DNA of 64,000 bases from Chitinophaga sp. E66 (GTDB lineage: Bacteria; Bacteroidota; Bacteroidia; Chitinophagales; Chitinophagaceae), in assembly GCA_019285755.1 (NCBI GenBank), contig CP079103.1, forward strand, positions 5,427,001 to 5,491,000. Direction: 5' to 3'. Below are positions 18,370-29,872 of this stretch, piece after piece. The notes beneath the pieces are model-generated. The model did no database searches. It was not told where the DNA came from and saw nothing but the letters and a program-made list of their open reading frames with translations. The first letter of the stretch is position 1, and each line of letters starts with the position of its first letter. A program made the translations under genes and the position numbers.

Positions 18370-21182
18370 TTATTTGCTGAGGTGCATGCTTCTTTCTTTG
18401 TAGAGCGTCCGGAAGTAAGGATCACGGAGGTCTTTGATGAACCGGATCGCTTCGCCGGTAGATTTCATCTCAGGGCCGAGCTCCTTGTTCACACCCGGGA
18501 ACTTGTTGAACGAGAACACCGGTTCTTTGATCGCGTAACCCTTCAGGTTCTTCTTGATCGTGAAATCGGTGAGCTTGTTGGCGCCCAGCATCACTTTGGT
18601 GGCGATGTTGAGGTAAGGCACCTGGTATGCTTTCGCGATGAACGGCGTGGTACGGGAAGCGCGGGGTTAGCCTCGATCACGTATACATTACCGTCTTTGA
18701 TGGCGAACTGGATGTTGATCAGGCCACGGATATCGAGCGCACGGGCGATCTTTTCCGCGTAGTATTCCATTGTAGTCACCACCAGGCCTGTAAGGTTGAA
18801 AGCGGGCAGCACTGCGTTAGAGTCGCCGGAGTGGATACCCGCAGGCTCGATGTGCTCCATCACGCCCATCACGTGGAAGTTCTCCCCGTCGAAGATAGCG
18901 TCGATCTCGGCTTCCTGGCAGCGATCGAGGAAGTGGTCGATGAGGATCTTATTGCCGGGCAGGTGTTTCAGCAGGCTGAGTACGGATTGCTCCAGTTCTT
19001 CCTCGTTGATCACGATCCGCATACGCTGGCCACCCAGTACGTAGGAGGGGCGCACGAGCACGGGGTAACCTACTTCCTTGGCCACATCGATGGCGTCGTC
19101 GGTATTGTACGCGGTGCCGTATTTGGGATACGGGATGCCGAGGTCTTTCAGCAGGTCGGAGAAGCGGCCGCGGTCTTCGGCGATGTCCATGTTATCGAAG
19201 GACGTACCGATGATGCGCACTCCTTTCTCCGTGAGGCGCTTGGCAAGCTTCAGGGCGGTTTGTCCACCCAGCTGAACGATCACGCCTTCCGGTTTTTCCA
19301 GTTCGATGATCTCCCAGAGGTGCTCCCAGTATACCGGCTCGAAGTACAGCTTATCGGCCATGTCAAAGTCGGTGGATACGGTTTCCGGGTTACAGTTCAC
19401 CATGATGGCTTCGTAACCGGATTCCTGGATAGCCTGCAGGCCGTGAGTACAGCAGTAGTCGAATTCGATACCCTGACCGATGCGGTTGGGGCCGGAGCCG
19501 AGTACGATCACTTTCTTCTTGTTGGAAGGGATGGATTCGTTCTCTGTATCGAAAGTGGAGTAGAAGTAAGGTGTTTTCGCCTCGAACTCAGCTGCGCAGG
19601 TATCTACCATTTTGTAGGTACGCCTGATGCCGGCTGCTTTGCGTTTCTCGTAAACTTCGTCTTCTTCGCAGTTAGTGAAGATGAGGGCGAGCTGCTTGTC
19701 GGAGAAGCCCATTTGCTTGGCTTCTTTCAACATGTGCAGGGGTACGGAGTCGAGATCATGTTCGGCCAGTTGTTTTTCCAGCGTCACGATATCGTTGATC
19801 TGGTGGAGGAACCAACGGTCGATCTGCGTAGCCTGGTGGATGGACTTCACGGAAACGCCTTCCATAAGGGCGTCTTTGATGCGGAAGATACGGTCCCAGG
19901 TGGGGCGCTTCAGTTTCTCCAGCAGTGCGTCGCTCTTCAGTTGGGACTTACCGTAGTATCCGAGGCCTACGGCGTCGTTTTCGAGCGACTGGCAGGCTTT
20001 CTGGATGGCTTCGGTGAAAGTGCGGCCGATAGACATTACCTCGCCTACGGATTTCATCTGGAGGCCGAGGGTATCGTCTGCGCCTTTGAACTTATCGAAG
20101 TTCCAGCGCGGCATTTTAACTATGACGTAGTCGAGCGCGGGCTCGAAGTATGCGGAGGTGGTGCGGGTGATCTGGTTTTCCAGTTCGTCGAGGGTATAAC
20201 CGATGGCGAGTTTGGAAGCGATCTTGGCGATGGGGTACCCGGTTGCTTTGGATGCCAGGGCGGAGGAGCGGGATACGCGGGGTTGATCTCGATGGCGATG
20301 AGCTCTTCGTTCTCGGGGTTCATGGCGAACTGAACGTTACAGCCGCCGGCGAAGTTGCCGAGGTCGCGCATCATCATGATGGCTTTGTTGCGCATATCCT
20401 GGAAGGCGGTGTCGGAGAGCGTCATGGCAGGGGCCACGGTGATGGAGTCTCCGGTATGAACGCCCATGGGGTCGAGGTTCTCAACGGTACAGATGATCAC
20501 CACGTTATCATTGAGTCGCGCAGCAGTTCCAGTTCATATTCTTTCCAGCCGAGCACTGCTTTTTCCACGAGCACTTCGTGAACGGGAGACGCTTTGAGGC
20601 CGCGGTCGAGTTTCTCGTCGAGCTCGTCCTTATCGTGCACAAATCCTCCGCCGGTGCCGCCGAGGGTGAAGCTGGGGCGGATTACGAGGGGAAGCCGATT
20701 TCCTGGGCGAATTCCTTGCCTTCGAGGAGGGAGTTAGCGGTACGGGCTTCCGCAACAGGGATACCGATCTGGATCATCCACTGGCGGAATTGCTCTCGGT
20801 CTTCCGCTTTATCGATGGCTTTGATATCCACACCGATGAGGCGAACCTTGAACTTTTCCCAGATGCCCAGTTCGTCCACTTCCTTACAAAGGTTCAGCGC
20901 CGTCTGGCCACCCATGGTGGGGAGCACCGCGTCGATCTCATTTTCTTCCAGGATCTGTTCAATACTTTCGACGGTGAGCGGCAACAGATAAACCTTGTCG
21001 GCCATCATGGGGTCGGTCATGATCGTGGCGGGATTGGAGTTGATGAGTATCACCTTGATCCCTTCTTCCCGCAGGGAGCGGGCCGCCTGGGAGCCGGAAT
21101 AGTCAAATTCGCAAGCCTGGCCGATAATAATAGGACCGGAACCGATAATGAGGACCGATTTGATTGATGTGTCTTTGGGCAT
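18370..21182 (-). CDS. carB: Carbamoyl-phosphate synthase large subunit, lacking the C-terminal regulatory domain
   Basis: Makes carbamoyl phosphate for pyrimidine and arginine synthesis, using ammonia from CarA. It begins MPKDTSIKSVLIIGSGPIII and shows both ATP-grasp halves: SNPATIMTDPMMADKVYL and PTMGGQTALN in the first, KVIVLGSGPNRIGQGIEFDY, VNCNPETVSTDFDMADKLYF and RPSYVLGGQRM in the second. The protein ends at ...GPEMKSTGEAIRFIKDLRDP plus a short tail, about 937 residues, so the roughly 130-residue MGS-like allosteric domain of the E. coli enzyme is missing. I believe this short form occurs in related bacteria. Frame changes lie near 20690, 20510, 20280 and 18660. carA is not in the window. 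Confidence 0.95.
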
Positions 21183-21351
21183 CTTCGTTATTAGCTGTTT
21201 TTAATGAAAAACCATCCGATTTCCCATGCGGATTCAGCGCACAAAAAAATCGTGCAAAATTAAGGGATAAAAATTTTTTCCGGTAAAAAATTGAAGATGC
21301 TATGTAAAAGTTCTCGGTGGTGGTTTTATTTATATGTAAAAAAGGGAAAGA

Positions 21352-21781
21352 TCACTCCGGCAGTGTGGCATACACGTATACCAGCTTCCATTGTCCGTCT
21401 ACTTTCTGAAACTCGAAATCCTCCATAGTGGCCGAATCTTCTGAGATCATAGACTTGTCGTCGTCGTTCAGGTCGCGGCGGGATTTTAGGAGTCCATACT
21501 TGTTGATGAAATTGTCGCGGGCGGGCATGTCGAGGTATCCGCTGAAAAAGATGCGAATTCTTTGGCGCCAACGGTGATAACGGTGGTATCCGAGAGGCTT
21601 TTACGGACAACGAGGGGGAATTCGATGCAGGCGGAGACGGCGGGGTAGTCTTTTTCATGATGGCGGTGTGGACTCTTTTCCAGAACGTCTCAAATTCTTT
21701 CACTTCGGGAGCGGATGCCTGCTGGGCTTTCCCCACCAGCAGGATGAGGCACATGGCCATGGCGAATAGGCAGTGTTTCAT
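21352..21781 (-). CDS. Small exported protein of unknown function
   Basis: About 143 residues after repair. A cleavable signal (MKHCLFAMAMCLILLVGKAQQ) is followed by VKEFETFWKRVHTAIMKKDYPAVSACIEFPLVV and ends with EDFEFQKVDGQWKLVYVYATLPE, a pattern seen in small periplasmic NTF2-like proteins; that fold is a guess. Frame changes occur near 21640, 21560 and 21500. It stands alone between carB and a regulator gene, on the minus strand. Confidence 0.6.
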
Positions 21782-22016
21782 AGTTCGAGGGATAGGATAG
21801 ATTTATAGATAACGGATTGCTAATATATATAAATCTGATCTTTTTTCCTCATTGCGGAGAAAATTTTCCCGATTCGCAATATTCAAGTAACACTGCGCCA
21901 ATACTTTTGTGGGGTAATAAGCTATAGATTTCGTCTGTGATTTGTTAACATCAAGCCCTCAAGTTCCTGACCTGTGAGACCCTGGAAATGCCGTTACTTC
22001 ATTGGTAGCGGCATTT

Positions 22017-22590
22017 TTATGCGTTGGCGGATGCGCTTTCCCGGAGCCGGGCGAGTTCGAGAAGTGCCTGGTTATAGTCTTCCAGCAGTTTATAGTATTT
22101 ATCTTTCCATGATTCCACGTCGGTATATTCCGTGCCGCCATCATCGACACCCACGTTACCCACGAATTCTTTCTGGCTGATTTCCAGCACCTGGCATACT
22201 TTCTTTATTTGGTCCGGGGTGAACACGGGCTTTTCCAGGAGGTTGTAAAGTGCGCGCCGGCTGAGCGCCATCCGGTTGGCGGGTCTTATTGAGCCCTTTT
22301 TCCTCGATAAGCTCATCGAGCCGGCGGCCATGGTGAAGCTCCTGCGCAGGCTGGGGAAGCGCCCGTCGCGGGTGGGTCCAGGCATAGAATTCATCCAGGC
22401 TGATGCCCAACATTGTGCAGAACTCCAGCAGGGTAGACCGTTTGATAGCTTCCTTACGGAAATAATAATGGGCTATCTGATTACTGAAATCGGCCTGTCT
22501 GGCGAAATCCAGGATCTTCATACCCTTGTCGCGAACGATTTGTTTCAACCGTGCGCCTTCGTGGATTATATTTTTTGAAACCGACTCCAA
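22017..22590 (-). CDS. Regulator with two tandem HTH (Xre-like) domains
   Basis: Two helix-turn-helix units are visible: the first in ARLKQIVRDKGMKILDFARQ...RSTLLEFCTMLGISLDEFY (residues about 12-65), the second in RRLDELIEEKGLNKTR...NRMALSRRALYNLLEKP...IKKVCQVLEISQKEF (residues about 85-145). A coiled tail (WKDKYYKLLEDYNQALLELA) may dimerise. Rebuilt length is about 190 residues, with one frame change near 22278. It is divergent from the small gene at 22713, and the shared upstream region holds an inverted pair TTGTCAA/TTGACAA. A hairpin follows the stop at 21985-22018. Confidence 0.7.
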
Positions 22591-22620
22591 TGTAAATATA
22601 TTTGGTTATACTTGTAATCG

Positions 22621-22674
22621 TTGTCAACATAAAGTGTGATACGGACAATATCAATATAACATTTTTATTGACAA
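22621..22674. promoter_or_regulatory. Inverted pair TTGTCAA ... TTGACAA in the divergent intergenic region
   Basis: TTGTCAA at 22621-22627 and its reverse complement at 22668-22674 flank an AT-rich stretch between the HTH regulator and the small gene at 22713. This is a plausible operator for the neighbouring regulator, judged by position only. Confidence 0.35.
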
Positions 22675-22712
22675 TTTGTGCCGCCATCAATCAAAATGAT
22701 AAAAATTAAAGC

Positions 22713-22955
22713 ATGGAAACTACGCCGATTTCCTCCCACAACCTGTTGGTATTCCTGCATAGCGAGCTGGTAAAACTACCAAAAACGTTCAGGGACCATG
22801 TATGCAGGGAGTGCGGATGGAGCAATGCAACATTTTACAGGAAGGCCAAGGGCGCTTATCCGATCAGCAACGCGGAAAGGGACAAGATCATGTCTGTCGG
22901 TGACAAGTTGCTGAAAAACATTACAACTGTAAACAACCGTTTCAAAGCCCGTTAA
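22713..22955 (+). CDS. Small conserved-type protein of unknown function
   Basis: An intact 80-residue protein beginning METTPISSHNLLVFLHSELV. It is basic, with two cysteines close together (HVCRECGWSNATFYRKAKG) and a helical C-terminus (AERDKIMSVGDKLLKNITTV). The CGWSNATFYRKAKG part resembles a recognition helix, so DNA binding is possible. It lies divergent from the tandem-HTH regulator and 91 bp before another small gene on the same strand. Confidence 0.6.
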   Translation: METTPISSHNLLVFLHSELVKLPKTFRDHVCRECGWSNATFYRKAKGAYPISNAERDKIMSVGDKLLKNITTVNNRFKAR

Positions 22956-23046
22956 CCGGTTGTTTTCTATGCCTGTTTGAACCGTTTAATGCAATAACCC
23001 TCCGCACGTCCGCGGAACCATTGTAAAACACCCAAAAAAGTGAGCC

Positions 23047-23330
23047 ATGCCACTACACTTTCAGTCAGCAGACCTTGAGGATCAGCCCATTTACAGAACG
23101 ATCAACCGCTTTCTGCATGATATTCACAAGCAGGAAGGCCGGAACGTCACGCATGTGACAGTCACCATTCACGGCCATAACCCGTATTTCGTGCCGGGCC
23201 CCGAAATCCACCGGTTGGAAGTCACCCGCATGAAAGGTTTTACCACCCTCGCCTACCAGGAGATGTCGCTGGAAGCCCCGGTGGAAAACACCGTTATGGT
23301 GATCGCCCCGTGCCTGATATCCCGTTCTGA
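23047..23330 (+). CDS. Small protein of unknown function
   Basis: About 95 residues, beginning MPLHFQSADLEDQPIYRTIN and containing VTHVTVTIHGHNPYFVPGPE. I do not recognise a family. One lost C in the C-run near 23315 restores the ending VIAPVPDIPF and a TGA at 23328; without it the frame runs on into the terminator, which argues for the repair. A strong terminator follows at 23362. With the gene at 22713 it forms a short two-gene unit opposite the tandem-HTH regulator. Confidence 0.55.
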
Positions 23331-23361
23331 TTGCTGTTCAAATCAACCGTTTAACATTTTG

Positions 23362-23387
23362 AAAAGGGCCTCCGGGCCCTTTTTTTG
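23362..23387 (+). terminator. Terminator of the small-gene unit
   Basis: AGGGCC, loop TCCG, GGCCCT followed by seven T residues. Confidence 0.88.
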
Positions 23388-23445
23388 TATATACAGTGAA
23401 CCGTAACAGCGACAATTCAGTTAAACTCCATAACAACCCATCGGC

Positions 23446-25851
23446 ATGAAAATCCTCGCCTACCCCTTCTTTGCTTCCTCCTGATCTCCGCCGGCGCCGG
23501 GGCCCAATCCGTCAAAACGCCCATCGCCCCGGATACGAAGCAGAAAACATCCGATACTGTGGTGACGGATGGAGTAGAGCGCGTGGAAAACATCACTAAA
23601 ATGCTCAACAGGGTTAATTATACGCTCCGACGCGGATTCGATACCACGGAGATCTCCGCCCAGCTCCCGGAATCCGAACGGCTCGTCAAAAACCTCCATA
23701 ACAACGTACTTACCAATCCCCGCTTCCTCAATATCCGCAGCCTCAACGCCCTGCAGGTCATCCTCCTGGAGATGGAACAAACCCATCACCGTTGGCAGCA
23801 ATCTTTATCTACCTACAGCCGGGCCGTTACCGACATGAGCGGCGAGATCAATAATATCCTGAACGATACCGTACTGGAGCGCCTTCCGAAAGACCCCGGC
23901 CTGCAATCCCTGTACGTTAACCAACTATCTCAGCTCAACCGTAAATGGCTTCAGGCAGACACCGCCAACCGCAACAGCCTCCTCCGCCTCGGGCTCCTCC
24001 AGAACCGGGTAGCCATGAACTATATCGCCATAACCGATATGCTCGACGAAGTGGATTTCAAGCTCAAAAACGCCCAACGCCACATCTGGAGCCGCGAGGA
24101 AAACGATCTCTGGAGCGCCCGGCCGGGATTATGAGCATAATTTCGCACAGGTGGTCTACGGCTCCGTTATGGCCACGCACCGCGTATTTACGTTTTATCT
24201 CCGGTACAACTGGGATGTGCACGTGCTCAACATCGTACTGTTCGTAGTTTACCTCGGCTGGCTGCTCGCCAGTATCCGCCGCATCAAAAAGTACCATCAC
24301 GATAAAAAGGCATCTTCGGCAATACCCGCTACGCCGCCCGCCAACCCCTGCTGACATCGTTAATTTTCATCCTCACCATCGGACCGTTCATCTACACCAA
24401 TCCACCCATCGTCTTCATGGTGATGCTCTGGACGGTGCTGGCCGTGTGCGTCGGGCTACTTCAGGCGCGGGATATGCCCCCATGGATGCGCTGGCAATGG
24501 AGCATCCTGCTGACGGTATACGTCGGCTATGCGCTCCTGAACCTCCTGCTCCAAAGCTCCTTCCTGGAGAGATGGGGGCAGTTCGTACTGCAGTTGGCCA
24601 TGGTATTCGTTTGCCGGCAGTTTTTACGGAAGCAGGAACAGGAGACTGCCTACAAATGGCCCAAATATACCCGGCTGGTCGTATACCTAGCCATGGGCAT
24701 GATGCTCTCGGCGCTGGTAGCCAATGTCTTTGGCAGGGTCATGCTGGCCAAGTTCTTCGGCATCAGCGCGGTATTCGGGTTGATTTCCGCCCAGGCGCTG
24801 ACCGTATTGGTCCAATTGCTGTTCGAGACGTTCTATTTGCACTGGAAGCCAGCAAATCCAACAGCCGCTTCGCCGCGTTCCTGGATTTCAACCGCATCCG
24901 GGAAAGCCTCCGTTCTACATTATATCTGCTGGCGGCATTCGCCTGGTTCGTGATCCTGCTGCGCAATCTCAATATCTACAGCATCATCCGCGACCAGGTG
25001 CTTGCGTTCCTGGAGGCCGAACGCAAGCTGGGGAACACCACCTTCAGCTTTTCGAGCATCTTCATTTTTATCGCGGTGATATGGATTGCGTTCCAGATCA
25101 GTAAGGTGATGATGTTTATTTTCGGGCACGAAGACGGGTCTGGCACCGTAAAGAAGAACCGCTGGAACAGCGCCGTGCTCCTCATCCGGCTGGGAGTGCT
25201 GGGCGCGGGGATCCTACTGGCTTTCGCGGCGTCGGGCATCCCGATGGACAAACTCACCATCATCATCGGCGCGCTAAGCGTGGGGCATAGGTTTCGGGTT
25301 GCAGAACATTGTCAACAACCTGGTCTCCGGCGTGATCCTGGCTTTTGAGAAACCGGTAGAGATCGGGGATGTGGTGGATATCGGTCCACAGTCCGGCACG
25401 GTGAAAGAGATCGGCATCCGCGCCAGCAAGATCGCGACGGTGGAAGGATCTGTAGTGATCGTTCCCAACGGCGACCTGCTCTCCCAACACATTACCAACT
25501 GGACGCTCACCACCCAGCTGAAGCGCAGCGAACTGATAGTAGGCGTGGCATACGGATCCGACCTGAAACAGGCGCAGACCTTGCTGGAAGAGGCCGTAAA
25601 ATCCCAGGAAGCCATTCAGCAATTCCCGCGCCATTGGTGGTTGTCCACCTGCTTAACGATAGCTCCGTGGATTTCAGGTTGCTGTTCTGGACAGACATCA
25701 GCGTAGGGCTTACCGTGAAATCAGAACTGCTCCGCACGATATATGACTCCCTGAATGCAGCCGGTATCGAAATCCCCTTCCCCAGCAGGATATCCATCCG
25801 TTCGCAGGCGCCGGAAGCACCGCCACCCCTATCCCTCCCGCACAACCTTAA
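23446..25851 (+). CDS. Large MscS-family mechanosensitive channel
   Basis: A cleavable signal (MKILAYPFFAS..ISAGAGAQS) leads into a periplasmic helical domain of about 200 residues, then some ten hydrophobic segments (VLNIVLFVVYLGWLLASI, LLTVYVGYALLNLLLQSSF, FIFIAVIWIAFQISKVMMFI). The MscS pore and beta domain follows: IIIGALSVGIGFGLQNIVNN, LVSGVILAFEKPVEIGDVVD, VVIVPNGDLLSQHITNW. It opens under membrane tension to release solutes. About 800 residues, like KefA-type large members. Frame changes lie near 23472, 24130, 24320, 24840, 25290 and 25632. The stop is taken as TAA 25849-25851, assuming one lost C near 25825; otherwise the frame runs to 25885. Confidence 0.88.
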
Positions 25852-25905
25852 AACTTTAACTTTTACTTACAAACTAAATATTTAGTTTTAAGGAAAATCC
25901 ACGAT

Positions 25906-27046
25906 ATGCGCATCTTTATAACCCTCCTGGCAGTATTATGCTGCACCAGTGCTTCGGCACAAGATAAAGTTGACAACGACCTCCTGATGGGATACCTGCA
26001 AGACCAGCAATATGACCAGGTGATCCGGTATATGGAAGAGACCGTTAAACCGGAGCATCCTAACGGATTGGTCATCCTTGCAAATGCATACTATCAGAAT
26101 GCTCAGTATCCCGAATCCGCGCAGTACTATAAAAAGATCCTGGAGATTGCCCCGGATCATATGACCGCACATCAGCAACTCGGCAACCTGGCCGTGCAGC
26201 AATTCAAACATGACAGGGCCTACCCCACTTTCTACGCCTCACGGAATTAAAACCAGGAAGCGCTGCCTGTTGGAAGCAGCTCGCCCGCGTATGCCTAAAC
26301 ATGACAGGCATGGCGGACTCCGCGTCCGTATATATGGAAAAGGCTTACGCAATCAATCCACTGGATCCTGGCATCGTGACTTTTATCGCGGATGAATACA
26401 TGAAAAAGACGAGTATGGCAAAGCAGACAGCGTCATGAAAAAATATCACTCGACGGATAGCACCAACATCAGCATCAACTCCATGTTGGTAAAGTCTGCT
26501 TTCAACCTGGGAAAGTATAATGAAGCGGTACGCTTCGGGCGGCAGATCATGGACCAGCGCGCCATGGCCCCGACGGCATATCTATATCTCTCTGTCACCT
26601 ATTACAGCATGAAGCAATACGACAGCTGCATCGCGGTACATGATTTTGTGATGGACTTTCTAAAGGAAACTCCCGAAACCATGAAGTTTTATGCGGCGCT
26701 GTCGTACGCCGAGTTGAAGCAATACGAAAAGAGCAATGCCCTGTTGCTTGAGTGCATCACGATAGCGAAATCCAAATCGCTCGACAGCTACTATGCGGCG
26801 CTGGCGGGCAATTATGAGCATATGAAGAATTACCGGATGGCCATCAATTATTATGATACCGCGTATTTCCTGTTCAAAGATCCCATGCGCCAATATGGTA
26901 TTGCGAGGATATACGACCAGCACATGCAGAATAACCAAAAGGCCAAGAAGCACTACCAGCTTTACCTGAAGGACGCCAAGACCGAAACGAAGAATCAGGC
27001 GGAGATCCATACATATGTGAAGGAAAGGATCAAAACCCTCCAGTAG
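25906..27046 (+). CDS. Periplasmic TPR-repeat protein
   Basis: A signal peptide (MRIFITLLAVLCCTSASAQ) is followed by a chain of tetratricopeptide repeats across the whole protein: PNGLVILANAYYQNAQYPES, MTAHQQLGNLAVQQFKHDRA, TAYLYLSVTYYSMKQYDSC, MKFYAALSYAELKQYEKSNA, YYAALAGNYEHMKNYRMAIN. Rebuilt length is about 380 residues. Frame changes lie near 26230 and 26410. It is a likely interaction scaffold in the periplasm, with no catalytic motif. It lies 54 bp after the MscS gene on the same strand and is followed by a strong hairpin. Confidence 0.8.
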
Positions 27047-27065
27047 CAAGCATTTCAGCAAATTG

Positions 27066-27095
27066 CGAACGCCCGGCCATTGCGCCGGGCGTTCG
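27066..27095 (+). terminator. Strong hairpin after the TPR gene
   Basis: GAACGCCCGGC, loop CATTGC, GCCGGGCGTTC. The T-run afterwards is weak. Confidence 0.65.
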
Positions 27096-27213
27096 TCGTT
27101 ATTGAATCAAATGCAATGTTATTTGATCATTATTTGATATTGTTCAAACTTAATTGATTAAATTTAAGGCCCGTTAAAAAAACTGTTATAAACATTTTAA
27201 TCTATCTGGTATC

Positions 27214-29122
27214 ATGTCGTACCCGTACCAACTCAAGAGTTTTGACGATTACAAGCAGGCCTGGCAGCACAGTGTAACTGTCCCGAGGGATTCTGGGCCA
27301 ATGTGGCGGACCATTTCTACTGGCGCCGCAAGTGGGATAAAGTGCTGGAATGGGATTTCAGGCAACCCGATGTAAAATGGTTCACGGGAGCAAAGCTGAA
27401 CATTACGGAAAACTGCCTGGACAGGCACTGGGCACACTCGGCAATCAGCCCGCCATCATCTGGGAGCCCAACGATCCGGAGGAGCGCCACCGCGTCCTCA
27501 CATATCGTGAACTGTATAATAAAGTATGCCAGTTCGCCAACGTGCTGAAGAATAATGGCGTAAAGAAAGGCGACCGCGTTTGTATCTATATGGGTATGAT
27601 CCCCGAGCTCGCGATCGCCGTACTGGCCTGCGCCCGCATCGGCGCTATCCACTCCGTGGTATTCGGCGGCTTCAGCGCCCAGTCTATCGCTGACCGTATC
27701 CAGGATGCCAGGCCAGCCTGGTGATCACCTGCGACGGCGCCTTCCGCGGTGCGAAAGACATTCCCCTCAAATCCGTGATCGACGACGCACTGATGGCCTG
27801 CCCTTCTGTGAAGAAAGTTATCGTCTGCACCCGAACCCGTACGCCGGTGAGCATGCTCAAAGGCCGCGACGTTTGGTGGGAAGATGAGATCAAAGCAGTG
27901 GAAACACAAGGCAACCCGCCCGTTCCCGCAGAAGAAATGGATGCTGAAGACATGCTCTTCATCCTTTACACTTCCGGTTCCACCGGCAAGCCTAAAGGCG
28001 TGGTTCACACCTGCGGCGGCTACATGGTTTACGCCAATTACACTTTCATCAATACGTTCCAGTATAAACCCGGCCAGGTATATTTCTGCACGGCAGACAT
28101 CGGCTGGATCACCGGTCACTCATACATCGTGTACGGCCCCCTCAGCGCAGGCGCCACCACCCTGATGTTCGAAGGCGTTCCCACTTACCCGGACGCAGGC
28201 CGTTTCTGGGATATCGTGGACAAATACCGCGTTAACATCCTCTACACCGCGCCTACCGCTATCCGCAGCCTCATGGGCTTCGGGCTCGGGCCGGTAAACC
28301 ATAAAGACCTTAGCTCCTCACTACCCTCGGTACCGTGGGCGAGCCCATCAACGAAGAAGCATGGCATTGGTATAAAGACCAGATCGGAAAGGGCAAATGC
28401 CCCATCACCGATACCTGGTGGCAAACGGAAACCGGCGGTATCATGATCGCACCCATCGCGGGCATCACCCCGGAAAAACCCGGCTACGCCACGCTTCCGC
28501 TGCCCGGCATCCAGCCAGTGCTCGTGGATGAGAACGGCCAGGAAATCACCGGCAACGGCGTGAACGGCAACCTATGCATCAAGTTCCCTGGCCCGGTATG
28601 ATCCGCACCACCTATGGCGATCACGAACGCTGCCGCACCACCTACTTCTCTACTTATGACAACCTCTACTTCACCGGCGACGGCTGCTTACGTGACGAAG
28701 ACGGATACTACCGCATCACCGGCCGCGTAGACGATGTGCTCAACGTGAGCGGTCACCGTATCGGCACCGCTGAAGTGGAGAACGCGATCAACATGCACGC
28801 AGGTGTCGTGGAAAGCGCCGTGGTAGGTTACCCGCACGATATCAAAGGCCAGGGCATCTATGCATATGTGATCTCGGAATTACACGTGAAAGATCCGGAA
28901 CTGACCAAGAAAGACATCATGCAGACCGTAGCCCGCATCATCGGCCCCATCGCGAAACCGGATAAGATCCAGTTCGTATCCGGCCTGCCCAAGACTCGTT
29001 CGGGCAAGATCATGCGCCGCATCCTCCGCAAAATCGCCGAAGGCGAAATGGACAATCTCGGGGATACTTCCACCCTGCTGGACCCTGCCGTTGTAGAGGA
29101 AATCAAGCAAGGGAAATTATAA
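27214..29122 (+). CDS. acs: Acetyl-CoA synthetase (AMP-forming)
   Basis: Converts acetate, ATP and CoA to acetyl-CoA. It begins MSYPYQLKSFDDYKQAWQHS. The adenylate-forming motif FILYTSGSTGKPKGVVHT, the acetate-pocket region TDTWWQTETGGIMIAPIAG and the hinge region YYRITGRVDDVLNVSGHRIG are present. The C-terminal SGLPKTRSGKIMRR holds the lysine that is acetylated in this family to switch off activity. Rebuilt length is about 635 residues. Frame changes lie near 27280, 27425, 27717, 28320 and 28595. It is a single gene with its own terminator. Confidence 0.95.
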
Positions 29123-29144
29123 CGCACTGCACATAAGCAAATGA

Positions 29145-29176
29145 AAAGAGGGATACAGCCGTATCCCTCTTTCTTT
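29145..29176 (+). terminator. acs terminator
   Basis: AAAGAGGGATAC, loop AGCC, GTATCCCTCTTT, then CTTT. Confidence 0.85.
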
Positions 29177-29199
29177 ATATGGTTAACGTGGTTACGAAA

Positions 29200-29754
29200 T
29201 TATGGGCGGATCACAACAGGCGTTCCCACCTTCACGACGTTGTAGATCTCGTTGATATCGCCGTTCTTGAGGCTCACGCATCCCAGCGTCCAGTTGATGC
29301 GGCGGTCCACATAAAAATCACGGATCCCGGATGCGTTCTCCACACCATGAATCCCGATACCGCCACCCAGGCTGGCATCCGACCGCGACTGCCCCGCTGA
29401 TACCCGGCGCGCATGCTTCTCTAACGATTCATTGTTCGGATAATCCAGCAACATGAACCGGCTCCAGCGGTTGTCCATCCGCTTTTGCTGGATACGGAAA
29501 GTACCGTTGGGCGTCCGCTTATCTCCTTCCACCAACTTGTCTGACTGATCGTTGCTGCCAAACACTACTTTATAAATCTTGATCAGTTGTACATCTTCAT
29601 ACACATACATCCGGTAATCGCTTTTATCGATCAGGAGAAAAACTTTATCCGCATCGATACGGGACGGATCGAGGCGTACGCTGTAAAGATCAGCGGTGTT
29701 ATGCTTAAACGCCAAAAGCGGCAACAGGACGAACAGACAGCAAATGCGCCACAT
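29200..29754 (-). CDS. L,D-transpeptidase (YkuD domain), exported
   Basis: An intact protein of 184 residues. The signal or anchor is MWRICCLFVLLPLLAF. The YkuD domain runs from about residue 40: VFLLIDKSDYRMYVYEDVQL, GDKRTPNGTFRI, then the catalytic block GGGIGIHG...NWTLGCVSLKNGDINEIY with the nucleophilic Cys in TLGCVSL and its His partner in GIHG. It forms 3-3 peptidoglycan cross-links or attaches proteins to the wall in the periplasm. The frame is open upstream to 29820, but the ATG at 29754 gives the signal peptide. It is convergent with acs. Confidence 0.88.
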   Translation of the reverse strand: MWRICCLFVLLPLLAFKHNTADLYSVRLDPSRIDADKVFLLIDKSDYRMYVYEDVQLIKIYKVVFGSNDQSDKLVEGDKRTPNGTFRIQQKRMDNRWSRFMLLDYPNNESLEKHARRVSAGQSRSDASLGGGIGIHGVENASGIRDFYVDRRINWTLGCVSLKNGDINEIYNVVKVGTPVVIRP

Positions 29755-29822
29755 GGATATACAGTCGTTATGCAGGTGATTCAAATCAAATAACGTAACT
29801 GCAAATCGAATATTGTGCAAAC

Positions 29823-29848
29823 AAAAAGAGCGCCCGCAGACGCTCTTT
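29823..29848 (-). terminator. Terminator of the M16 peptidase gene
   Basis: Minus strand AAAGAGCG, loop, CGCTCTTTTT, located just after the stop at 29873. Confidence 0.82.
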
Positions 29849-29872
29849 CAAGTGATTTACTATCAATGCGGA

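Noticed and set aside
18831..20333. 500-codon ORF on the plus strand
   Set aside because: It is an antisense shadow of carB, whose motifs are unmistakable on the other strand.
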